A stretch of DNA of 64,000 nucleotides from Lederbergia sp. NSJ-179 (GTDB lineage Bacteria > Bacillota > Bacilli > Bacillales > Bacillaceae_C), in assembly GCF_022867885.1 (NCBI RefSeq), contig NZ_JALIFP010000006.1, positions 124,001-188,000 of the forward strand, read 5' to 3'. The notes under the pieces were generated by a model that saw nothing but the letters and a program-made list of their open reading frames with translations, ran no database searches and had not been told where the DNA came from. Below are positions 46,165 to 54,476 of this stretch, piece after piece (position 1 is the stretch's first letter; each line of letters begins with the position of its first letter). A program made the position numbers and the translations under genes.

Positions 46165-47638
46165 TTATTCTCCTTTTTCAGGTGTTTTCCTTTTTTCATT
46201 ATAGAAACAACCAATTCCCGTAAGCGCTAAAATAATAGCTATGACAAATCCATATAAAGAGACAAATTGGAATTTCCAATAATCAAGAGCGGAAACCCCT
46301 AATGCCCCGAACATAAATACTCCTGTGGTCGTCCAAGGAAGTAGATTTTCTATCATTGTTCCGTAATCTTCAATACTTCGCGATAATACCTTTCTAGGAA
46401 TTTTAAATTTCGAATAAATTGGGCGAAAAGCCTCTGCGATAATATACGAAGTAGCAAACTGGTTAGATGTTAAAGCGTTTGTAAGACCTGTTGCAAATAA
46501 AGAACTGATAATTGTTTGCGGTCTTGACTTAATCCAAGCAAAACTTTTATTAATTATATTAGGGATCGCATCAATGCAATCTAATGTTCCGACAAAAATA
46601 AATACCATAATTGAAATAATTACAGGCCCTACCATACTGTATAAGCCGCCTCTATTTAAAATCTCTGTTACATTTTTACTAATCTCAACATCTGGGAAAA
46701 TAAGACTCGTATCAAATCCTGTGTTTAAAGCTGCTAGCATTTGCTCATATGAAAACCCATGTAAGAATACCCCAATTAAGGCAGCGATAATAGAAGAAAC
46801 AATTAATGTTGGTACAGTTGGTTTCTTGGTAAAAGAACCATATAAAACGATAATGATAGGGATTAGTATAATAATAGTTAGAAATAAATTACTGAAGTTA
46901 AACAGACTTGAAAGTTCATCTTTAAGAATAACGATGTCGTTTAATTGCGCGGCATCACTATTGATCGATGTAGTAAAACCAATGATTGCATAGGTAATGG
47001 CTGCTAAAATATAGGCTGGACCTGTTGTATTGATCATTGAGCGAATATGATCCATTAAAGGTACATCAGCTGCTAACGCTGCAATATTTGTAGTGTCTGA
47101 AAGGGGTGACATCTTATCACCAAAATATGACCCACCGACCACTGCCCCTGCAACAATGGCTAAATTTGCATCAATTGCGGCTGCAATCCCTAACAATACA
47201 ACCCCAATTGTTCCTGCACTACCCCAAGATGTACCAGTTAGGATACTAAATATGGAAGGGACGATGAAAGCAACTAAGTATATATAATTTGGATTAATTA
47301 AATCTACACCATAATAAATTAACATGGGTATTGTACCTGAAAAAACCCATGAACCAACGATTAAGCCGATAGAAAAAAGAATCATTGCAGCAGGGACTAG
47401 CTTTGCCACCTTTTTGACAACTTTATTTTCGATCTCTTTCCATTTAAAGCCCATACTAAATAAATTAGCAATACTGATAATAGTCGCAAAAATAAAGACT
47501 AATTCTAATGGCATGGGTTCTCCTGGTTCCTTAACTGTCGATACAGTACCACTGGAATCGGTAACTTCAATCATAGTTGCAGTTAATTGTGGCATAATAA
47601 TAACACCCAGTAGTATGAGAAGGAACAAACTTATGATG
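46165..47638 (-). pseudogene. nhaC: Na+/H+ antiporter NhaC, 3' part, split by IS21
   Basis: Carries most of a 12-helix antiporter, including GGSYFGDKMSPLSDTTNIAALAAD, the NhaC-type motif (given in part). The first 19 codons lie at 50091-50146. Removing the IS21 element and one target copy gives MLKTKKEVSIFRSALPIIS joined to LFLLILLGVIIMPQ in one frame. The frame now starting at 47697 takes its first residues from the element's end, and has no promoter of its own unless the element supplies one. Confidence 0.85.
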
Positions 47639-47700
47639 TGTATTTGGCAAGTGTAAAATGCATGAAACGGCAGCCCTTTTTGTAAACCACTTGCCAACCT

Positions 47701-48423
47701 CTAATTTTTCATCATCATAGACTCCTTCATTCGTTTACTTTCACCCCCAAACAGAATGAGGTGGGAGTGGTGGATTAGGCGATCCACTACGGCTTCCGTT
47801 AGAATTGGATCGCCAAAGACATGGTTCCACTGTCCGAATTGAAGATTGGTAGTAATGATAATGCTCCGTTTTTCATAACACATAGATATCACTTGAAACA
47901 GTAGTTCTGCACCTTGCTTATGCAATGGAATATAGCCTAGCTCATCTAATATTAATAGATCAAGCTTATCTATTCTGTTAAACAGCCTGGTCAACGTACC
48001 TTTTTCATTCGCTTCCAACAGCTCATTTGCCAATGAAGCAACGGTATAGAACTTCACTCGCTTGCCATACTTCTGTATGGCATTGATTCCTATGAGCGTA
48101 GAGAGGTAGGTTTTACCTGCACCTACTCCACCATAAAAAATCATATTTTCCTTTGCCTCGATAAATTCTCCTTCTAATACCGATTCTTGACTTAACCCCT
48201 GACCCAATTGAATATCTGTCCAATCAAAAGGATTGCCAGACACGTTCGGCAGCGTTGCCGTTTTGAATAATAGGTTTATCTTACGCTCCTCACGCTGCTT
48301 CACTTCCTTTTCAAAAAGTGTTAATAAGTATTGTTGAGGATCTTCTATGTTCACCGTATGGAAATTCTCACGAATCCAGCTGAGTTTTAATCGCTTTGCG
48401 TACTCCTGAATCATTTCATGCAT
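47701..48423 (-). CDS. istB: IS21 helper ATPase IstB
   Basis: A 240-residue DnaA-like AAA+ ATPase: Walker A GGVGAGKTYLS, Walker B LLILDELGYIP, and EKRSIIITTNLQF sensor region. It assembles on DNA and directs IstA to the target. Its start overlaps the istA stop by 1 nt. Confidence 0.92.
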   Translation of the reverse strand: MHEMIQEYAKRLKLSWIRENFHTVNIEDPQQYLLTLFEKEVKQREERKINLLFKTATLPNVSGNPFDWTDIQLGQGLSQESVLEGEFIEAKENMIFYGGVGAGKTYLSTLIGINAIQKYGKRVKFYTVASLANELLEANEKGTLTRLFNRIDKLDLLILDELGYIPLHKQGAELLFQVISMCYEKRSIIITTNLQFGQWNHVFGDPILTEAVVDRLIHHSHLILFGGESKRMKESMMMKN

Positions 48424-49940
48424 TATGCCTGCCTCCTTTTAGAGGAAAAGAAGACATCATATTTCTTAATCCCTCGCTCAGCGACTGGCATGACTGGGAT
48501 GCTAGGCTTCATCTCCAACGTATCACGATAACCCCGCCCGTGAATAAGTTGATGGAAAACCTGTTTGATTGATTCGGAAGATGGATGGATCCTTTTAGAA
48601 GCTATCTCCAACGCTTCTGTTGCCTTTTCTAAACTATGTTCTTTCAGTAATGTTGATAATAGTTTGAGAGCTTCTTTCTTCTCCTCAACGGTGCATTCAT
48701 TTAAATAGCTTCGCCAGCGTTCCGGTAATTGGCCATAGAACGTCGTATATTTCAAAGCTGTTGGCCTTGTGGCCATAAGAGATAGGTAGGGTTGCCATAC
48801 CATTGATTTTGATGCATTTCCGTAGATTCGGTTATGTCTTACAATTTTTTCGTATCTATCCGAAAGGATAGTAACTTGATCATATGTGATTGCCACCAAG
48901 ACTTTTTGTTTTGCGTAACGTGGGGAAGTGGAGTATTTTTTTGTATCCACTTGGACAAACCCATATTTATCAGCTTTCAAAGTTTCATAGCGTACACAAC
49001 TATACTCCTTGGCCGGTAAGTGTAAAAATGCATGCTTATCTTCTTCGAATAATTTACTGATTTCTTCCTTTTTCTCATAATGTTGGCGATGACGATCTTT
49101 TTCAGCTTCTCCCCACAACTTGGTATTGAATTCGTCTAATTGAAATACTCTTCGTTCTGGTAAAAAGAAATTATTACGAACATACTTAACCATTGCTTCC
49201 ACATGACCTTTTTCATTCCCTGAACCTGGATTACAAAATTCATATTCGAAACCGTAGTGTAAGACAAACCTTTCAAATCCCTCCGTCAGTTCACGTCTTC
49301 CATGAGGAAGAATCTTTTTCACCGCAGGTGATAAGTTATCAAAACGAACTCTTCTAGGTACACCCCCAAGGTGATGAAAGAATCGTTTCATGCCTTCCAA
49401 GAAACAGTCTTGATTCTGGGACTCAAACACCTGAACCAGAAATGCATTACTGTACGGGAAAGACATAACCAGATACGGAAGTTCTATGACTTCTCCCTCT
49501 ACCTTAAACGGTGCCTCCCCAAAGTCTACCTGGGCATCCCCTGGACTTGCTTCTAACGGAAGAGCTGCCTCATCGTTTGCTTCCATCTCTTCAAGTAATT
49601 CTATTTTCCGCTTAGAGACATATGCTCTCACCGTTCGGTCTGAACCTTTAAATCCACACTCTTCCTTTAATAACTCCCAAATACGCTTCGCAGTTCTCCG
49701 ATATTTCTTTTTCTTCTTCAAATCTTCCCTCAACCACTGATCCACAATCTCTTTCACCGGATCCATAACCGGAGAAGGTTGAGGTTTCCTTCCTTTCAAT
49801 TCAGGTTGGAATTCATCTAGATCCGCATATTTCTGTACGGTTCTTGGGTCTCTATTTGTTCTTCTCGCAACCTCTGCATATGTATGCCCTTTTCCGTTCA
49901 CTTGTTGTCTGATATAATTAATTTCAGTCACTTCTAACAC
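48423..49940 (-). CDS. istA: IS21 transposase IstA
   Basis: A 505-residue DDE transposase: N-terminal helix-turn-helix (YAEVARRTNRDPRTVQKY), catalytic core with DAQVDFGEAPF, FDNLSPAVKK and NEKGHVEAMVKYVRNNF. Intact frame, so the element may still be active. Confidence 0.92.
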   Translation of the reverse strand: MLEVTEINYIRQQVNGKGHTYAEVARRTNRDPRTVQKYADLDEFQPELKGRKPQPSPVMDPVKEIVDQWLREDLKKKKKYRRTAKRIWELLKEECGFKGSDRTVRAYVSKRKIELLEEMEANDEAALPLEASPGDAQVDFGEAPFKVEGEVIELPYLVMSFPYSNAFLVQVFESQNQDCFLEGMKRFFHHLGGVPRRVRFDNLSPAVKKILPHGRRELTEGFERFVLHYGFEYEFCNPGSGNEKGHVEAMVKYVRNNFFLPERRVFQLDEFNTKLWGEAEKDRHRQHYEKKEEISKLFEEDKHAFLHLPAKEYSCVRYETLKADKYGFVQVDTKKYSTSPRYAKQKVLVAITYDQVTILSDRYEKIVRHNRIYGNASKSMVWQPYLSLMATRPTALKYTTFYGQLPERWRSYLNECTVEEKKEALKLLSTLLKEHSLEKATEALEIASKRIHPSSESIKQVFHQLIHGRGYRDTLEMKPSIPVMPVAERGIKKYDVFFSSKRRQA

Positions 49941-50090
49941 TCCTAATCTACCTCCTGCCAGAATAATGGTCCAACAGGAAGTGTAGTTAATTATTGAGTT
50001 GTTAGCAAGTGGCTTTTTCTTTTATGCATAGCCCTATAGGCCATGCATAAAAGAAGTGCCATAACCTACATTTTTAGTTTGCCATAAACA

Positions 50091-50146
50091 CTTATGATGG
50101 GTAAAGCACTCCGGAAGATTGATACCTCTTTTTTTGTTTTTAACAT
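50091..50146 (-). pseudogene. nhaC: nhaC 5' fragment
   Basis: Start codon at 50146-50144 after AGAAGGGAG, reading MLKTKKEVSIFRSALPIIS up to the target duplication. Continues in frame at 47638 if the element is removed. 50147-50568 upstream holds the nhaC leader and no gene. Confidence 0.85.
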
Positions 50147-50568
50147 CTAAATTTCTCCCTTCTAGTCAAATTCTTAAGTAGATTTAATTGAAAAAGAATA
50201 TGGAACTTTCTTTCAACTAAAAAGTTAATAAAACCAGTTTATCCAGTCGTCAGAAAAATGTCAATACAAGTTGAATTTTGAAAATATATGGTAATTCTTG
50301 TCGGATTTCTGACAAAAAGCAATGGGTAAAAATGATTTATTGCATATCTTCAGCCTTTTTACATTTAAAAAACACACTGCCATAAACAACATTTTTTAAT
50401 TACCAAATACATAGCCGGATCAATAACTTGTTTTGGAATGGGGTTAAATCCTATAAAAAATGGGAGTGACTGATCCTAAAGACACGTTATTTTGAAAAGT
50501 GCTCTGAGTAAGGCCCTTGTCGTATAGCCGGAATCGTCCGTTTTCAAATGGAATCGCCAAAAGTTTAT

Positions 50569-50585
50569 AATGACAAGTAGTCATT
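50569..50585. promoter_or_regulatory. Operator-like inverted repeat
   Basis: AATGAC-AAGTA-GTCATT overlaps a TATAAT-like hexamer about 25 bp before the SDR start. Size and place suit a TetR/MarR/HxlR-type repressor, but none is encoded nearby. Confidence 0.5.
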
Positions 50586-50607
50586 TTCTCTTACAGGAGG
50601 GCTTTAT

Positions 50608-51266
50608 ATGAATCATAGCAAAGTGGCGATCGTTACAGGTGGACGGTAAGGTTAGCGGAAGAAAAAGGAGTAAAAGCCATTTTTGTTCAAGCGGATGTCA
50701 GCAAAGCGGAAGATGTAAAAAGATATGTAGATAAAACGGTTGAAGCATTCGGCACAATCGATATGTTTTATAATAATGCAGGGATTTCCGGTCCTGGTCT
50801 GAAATTTGTTGATAATACCATTGAACAAATTAATCAAGTAGTTGGCATAAACCTTCTAGGAGCGCTCTATGGAATTAAATATGTAACAGAAGTTATGCTG
50901 AAAAATGGAGGAGGTTCTATTGTAAACACTTCCTCTACGGCGGGTGTTGTCGGACAAGCAACTGTTGGGACTTATTCTGCAACAAAGCATGGAATCGTAG
51001 GAATTACCAAAACGATTGCAGCAGAATATGCCAGTCAAGGAATTCGTTCGAATGCGATCGCCCCGGGAACGATAGAAACTCCTATGGTAAAAGAGTATCG
51101 TGAAAAAAGTCCGGAAAATGTGAAGGCAGTCATTGAAGCTATACCTCAAAAACGTCTTGGTGAACCAGAAGAAGTAGCCGAGCTTGTCGTGTTTCTATTA
51201 AGCGATAAAGCAAACTATATCAATGGAACTGTCGTATCCATTGATGGGACTTTCACTTCAATTTAA
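50608..51266 (+). pseudogene. Short-chain dehydrogenase/reductase with internal deletion
   Basis: Begins MNHSKVAIVTGG after AGGAGGG, then loses about 35 codons (the end of the TGxxxGIG cofactor loop through the first acidic strand), resuming in another frame at RLAEEKGVKAIFVQAD. The rest is intact: NNAG, active-site Y-x3-K in YSATKHG, and the C-terminal SDR tail. Deletion removes NAD(P) binding, so it is dead. Confidence 0.85.
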
Positions 51267-51405
51267 ATTAAAACAAAAGAGGACCTTTTTTTAATATCGG
51301 GTTCTCTTTCAAAGACAAAAGATAACACTGGGTACCAGATTCCAATTTTTCATTTTAGACGAGGAATGTCACGGAAATCTCCTAAATTCTTATGACATTG
51401 CCATT

Positions 51406-51705
51406 TCAATTTATCTCATCTGGCCTAAACATCACAATTTTCACCTTTTGCTTGGTGGACGGACGAGTTGTCGTCCAAATATCTATTCGCTGTTTCTTGA
51501 TTTCGCTCATTAAACTTCCGATTGCACTTGCAACTGCGTTCTCAAACTGAGGATTTTGTCCCCAGCCCTCTATGCTCTCTTGCTCCCAATAATAAAAACG
51601 AGCAGTTGCTTCAACATGATACTCATAACCGGTGTAACTGATTTGAATGCGTAGGCCCTTATGGGTAGTCCAGTAGGTTCCGCCGTCCTTTGGTAATCGT
51701 AGCAT
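51406..51705 (-). CDS. Hypothetical protein, tandem paralog 1
   Basis: A 99-residue protein with LPKDGGTYWTTHKGLRIQISY at its start and IDIWTTTRPSTKQKV near its end (each within one block). Start at 51705 chosen for GAGGAA before the ATG. Clearly homologous to the next gene. No family recognised; compact, aromatic-rich, no membrane segment. Confidence 0.65.
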   Translation of the reverse strand: MLRLPKDGGTYWTTHKGLRIQISYTGYEYHVEATARFYYWEQESIEGWGQNPQFENAVASAIGSLMSEIKKQRIDIWTTTRPSTKQKVKIVMFRPDEIN

Positions 51706-51824
51706 TTTATATTCCTCACTATAGGTTATTTGTATGAAGGAGATTTTTGTAATGTCCATTCACTTTAGACAGAACATCACAGAAATACATGACTTCTGTG
51801 ACGTTCCCATTTCACTCCTTGTCA

Positions 51825-52112
51825 TTAGGTTGGAAACATCAAAAATTGAACTTTTTGCTTGGTGGATGGCCGGGTTGTTGTCCAAATATCTAGTCCCTGT
51901 TCTTTGATTTCTTCCATGACGTTTGCTAAGGCGCCAGCTACGGCCCAAGTTAAGATAGGATGCTCCCCGCAGCCATCAATGCTTTCCTCTTCCCAGTAAT
52001 AGAAACTCGCAAACGCCTCAAAATGATTCTCGTACTCCGCGTACGAAACTTGAATTTTCAAGTCATTATGTGTCGTCCAAAACGTTCCACCATCCTTTGG
52101 CAGTGGTTGCAT
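51825..52112 (-). CDS. Hypothetical protein, tandem paralog 2
   Basis: A 95-residue copy of the neighbour: LPKDGGTFWTTHNDLKIQVSY and LDIWTTTRPSTKQKV. GGAGGGTGA precedes the ATG at 52112. Its C-terminus ends earlier (FLMFPT) because of a small frame difference after the shared block. 52113-52421 upstream contains no gene. Confidence 0.65.
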   Translation of the reverse strand: MQPLPKDGGTFWTTHNDLKIQVSYAEYENHFEAFASFYYWEEESIDGCGEHPILTWAVAGALANVMEEIKEQGLDIWTTTRPSTKQKVQFLMFPT

Positions 52113-52421
52113 TTTATCACCCTCCCATTTCAATGTAATAAAACTTTCAATGTAAAAACAAAATTCTTCTGCAAAAAACATTAATCTAGCCAGTCACAAT
52201 CCATCCCTCCCCTAAGATTAAGAATATCCATAGGAGAGGAAGCAATCTGTTTTATATGTTCATACTTCTGATAGCGTATACATATTACATCTACTGATTA
52301 AGCCGGAAAAGCATCTACCACAAAATTAATATTTTAAAAGGACCATTTTTTGTTTCATCTTTTTTTCGTTAGCCGGCATCTGCCCGTAATAAAGAGGTTA
52401 TCTTGCATGATCTTGTTTGAA

Positions 52422-52994
52422 CTATTCGACCAGGACGTAATGGTAACCAGGATGATGATGTTCTTTAATGATTTGATAATCTGTTTGGGCTAAGATGTCT
52501 TTAGATTTCTCTTTATAACGTCTTTCGAATATCTCTTCTAAATTTCGTGTATTATTTAATTTGTTGGCGTAGGCTCTTGGACTTAGTTTGATCGTGATCA
52601 TTTGTTTTTCCCCTATGAACAATGATGTTTTATTCCCAGATCCAGGTTTATAGTTGCCCGCATGATGGGCTGCAATCCAAATATTATCCTCTTTTTTAGG
52701 CGATATGGTCGGAAACCAGTACATTCCCTTACAAACTTTTATTGGGGGCATATCAATATTTCCGAGTGCCTGCTTGGCTGCCTTAGTGGCACCATCCAAA
52801 TCATGCCCATAATGAAGCAGGCTCTCCTCCATAATTTCCAACGGTGTTTTCCGAACATATAAATATCTACCTTCTTCAACAACTTGTGTGAACAAATATC
52901 CATGGTGATTGGTGCGTGGTAATAATCCCGCTGTGAAAGTTCTAATTATGTAATCTTGTCGAATCTCAAAGTTTTGATCTACTACTTGATTCAT
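52422..52994 (-). CDS. comK: ComK-family competence transcription factor
   Basis: A 190-residue DNA-binding protein of the ComK family: YLYVRKTPLEIMEESLLHYG near residue 45, then KVCKGMYWFPTISPKKEDNIW, AAHH, and FIGEKQMITIKLSPRAYANKL (motifs given in parts). ComK activates DNA-uptake genes via paired A/T boxes. GGGAGAAA lies upstream; a GTG at 53003 would add three residues. Whether this is the main ComK or a second copy cannot be told here. Confidence 0.75.
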   Translation of the reverse strand: MNQVVDQNFEIRQDYIIRTFTAGLLPRTNHHGYLFTQVVEEGRYLYVRKTPLEIMEESLLHYGHDLDGATKAAKQALGNIDMPPIKVCKGMYWFPTISPKKEDNIWIAAHHAGNYKPGSGNKTSLFIGEKQMITIKLSPRAYANKLNNTRNLEEIFERRYKEKSKDILAQTDYQIIKEHHHPGYHYVLVE

Positions 52995-53003
52995 CGTTCT
53001 CAC

Positions 53004-53467
53004 TTTCTCCCAACCTTTCCTTATTCAAATACTGTCTAAATGTAGTTATTTATACACACTTCTATTTTCCTATAAAATTCGGAAAATGCCAATACTTTTG
53101 AGACTATTTTTAGTTCCTATACAAGGAGGGTTATTAAATGAAAATGCACTGATCGTAGATCGAAATAAGTGCCTATGTCACCATCCAAAGTGTCTTTTAA
53201 TCATTTACAGAGTATTATAATTATCCAAATTGCTTACTGGGATTATTTTTAAACACAAACAAATGAAAAGTAAGATAAGTCGAATAATACTGCCTGGAAT
53301 GGCCAAGTGGAAAAAATTTTGAATGACGGTTCTAACAAAATGAAAAGATATAAAATACAAATTTACAAAATGATGATAAAGACTCTCATGATGGCATTGC
53401 TTCTTTCGGAATCGACCATGAAGGCATTTTTATAAAGGTTTATCCTACCTCAAGATGTAGCCATATC
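53004..53467. other. Gap without a supported gene
   Basis: At 53124 AAGGAGGG is followed by ATG and a four-codon frame (MKMH), perhaps a decayed small gene. A frame near 53370-53510 reads DSHDGIASFGIDHEGIFIKVYP but has no start. Otherwise A/T-rich with nothing recognisable. Confidence 0.3.
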
Positions 53468-53710
53468 CTATCCTTCCTTACCTTTTTCATTAACCCGTTC
53501 AATTGAGATGATTTCATTTATGTCATCGATATCCAAGGTTTCGGCAATTTTAATGATATAGTCGATATATATGGATTCACGTCTACCGTTTGCTAGAAGA
53601 CTTAATTTTCCTTTGTCAATGTCAGCTTCAAGTGCAAGTTTTGATAGCGACCATCCTCTTTTTTCCAATAATTCATGGATATGGATAACTAGTTTTCTTT
53701 CGTTATACAA
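53468..53710 (-). CDS. XRE-family regulator 1
   Basis: An 80-residue single helix-turn-helix protein (KLVIHIHELLEKRGWSLSKLALEADIDKGKLSLLANG in two helices). TTG start with AAGGGATC 8 nt upstream. Divergent from the CAT-domain antiterminator gene; the shared gap carries a promoter at 53738. Homologous to the second XRE gene at 54035, with matching gap sequence. Confidence 0.75.
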   Translation of the reverse strand: MYNERKLVIHIHELLEKRGWSLSKLALEADIDKGKLSLLANGRRESIYIDYIIKIAETLDIDDINEIISIERVNEKGKEG

Positions 53711-53737
53711 ATGATCAGATCCCTTCGAAAAAGAGTG

Positions 53738-53766
53738 TTGCGTATATAAGCATCATAGGTTATAAT
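53738..53766 (+). promoter_or_regulatory. Promoter of the antiterminator gene
   Basis: TTGCGT, 17-bp spacer, TATAAT. The spacer word ATATAAGCATCATA is nearly repeated in the promoter at 54279, pointing to common control by the XRE pair. Confidence 0.7.
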
Positions 53767-53844
53767 AAAAATAGAAGCGTTGCCCATAGGGTCAACGATC
53801 CGTAAAATGTTAGCGTTATTTCTAATAACTGAAAGGAGATCATG

Positions 53845-54027
53845 ATGAAGGTTCTACAAGTTTTTAGTCATAATGCGGTTGCGGTGGAAAGTGTTGATGG
53901 GGAAACCATGGTTTTAGTTGGAAAGGGAATAGGCTTTAATAAGCGAAAGGGGGATCGGATAAATAGAAACGTTGCCTCAAGGGTTTTTGTAGAAAGTAAG
54001 ATACAGCGAATTGTAGAGACAGGATAG
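53845..54027 (+). CDS. Stand-alone CAT RNA-binding antiterminator (LicT/SacT N-terminal domain only)
   Basis: A 60-residue protein consisting only of the co-antiterminator (CAT) domain: MKVLQVFSHNAVAVE ... VLVGKGIGFNKRKGDRI. In LicT, SacT and BglG this domain binds the RAT hairpin and stops terminator formation, and two PRD domains control it; here both PRDs are absent and the gene ends normally. AAAGGAG sits 6 nt before the second ATG (53845). A RAT-like site lies 350 bp downstream in the sugar operon leader. Confidence 0.82.
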   Translation: MKVLQVFSHNAVAVESVDGETMVLVGKGIGFNKRKGDRINRNVASRVFVESKIQRIVETG

Positions 54028-54034
54028 GAGATTC

Positions 54035-54256
54035 TTACTTGTCTTCAATTGTAAGGATCTCTCTAATATCAGTGATGTTTAGGGCTTCGGCAATACGTAC
54101 GATGTATTCAACATTGATACGTTGGCGTTTTCCACTAGCAAGTTCGCTTAATCTGGCGATATCAATATCTGCTTGTCTGGAAAGTTCTCGCAAAGACATG
54201 TTGTGTTTTTGGATTAGTTCATGGATATGGATAACTAGTTTTTTCTCAGTGAACAA
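54035..54256 (-). CDS. XRE-family regulator 2
   Basis: A 73-residue paralog of the protein at 53468 (KKLVIHIHELIQKHNMSLRELSRQADIDIARLSELASGK in two helices). I chose the TTG at 54256, aligned with the paralog's TTG, with AAAGG upstream; the ATG at 54274 is possible. Divergent from the sugar operon promoter. The two XRE genes and their promoters form a duplicated module. Confidence 0.75.
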   Translation of the reverse strand: MFTEKKLVIHIHELIQKHNMSLRELSRQADIDIARLSELASGKRQRINVEYIVRIAEALNITDIREILTIEDK

Positions 54257-54278
54257 GTTGATCAGACCTTTCATATTG

Positions 54279-54307
54279 TTGCGTATATGAGTAGCATATG
54301 ATACAAC
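54279..54307 (+). promoter_or_regulatory. Promoter of the sugar operon
   Basis: TTGCGT, 17-bp spacer, TACAAC. -35 and spacer resemble the promoter at 53738. Transcription would start near 54314 and pass the RAT/terminator leader. Confidence 0.6.
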
Positions 54308-54374
54308 TTGATGAAAAGCGTTACTTATTAAGCAAACAAAATCTAATTTTAGTAGGATTCGAGAATTGAATAAT

Positions 54375-54450
54375 GGGGAGTTACTATTTTATAGGCTTAA
54401 CCCAAATTTTTCTTCAGCTTTGTTAGGAGAGAGATTTGGGTTTTCTTGTT
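54375..54450 (+). promoter_or_regulatory. RAT antiterminator overlapping an intrinsic terminator
   Basis: A 29-nt stretch (54375-54403) has GG, GTTACT, AGGC and AACC words at the spacing of known RAT sites for LicT/SacY-type proteins. Its last bases form the left arm (AACCCAAAT, 54399-54407) of a terminator whose right arm ATTTGGGTT is at 54434-54442, followed by TTCTTGTT. Binding by the CAT protein would block the terminator and turn on the operon at 54477. Confidence 0.75.
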
Positions 54451-54476
54451 GCCAATTTTTTACATGGGGGAAGAGC

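Larger units (their letters stand above)
47639..50090 (-). mobile_element. Complete IS21-family element
   Basis: Ends begin TGTATTTGGCAAG (47639) and, on the other strand, TGTTTATGGCAAAC (50090), imperfect inverted repeats with further shared words inside. Flanked by the perfect 9-bp direct repeat CTTATGATG (47630-47638 and 50091-50099). Encodes istA and istB. Length 2452 bp. Confidence 0.88.

Noticed and set aside
47639-47697. First 18 or so residues of the 510-codon NhaC frame as its natural N-terminus
   Set aside because: They are encoded by the IS21 terminal sequence; the true N-terminus is at 50091-50146.
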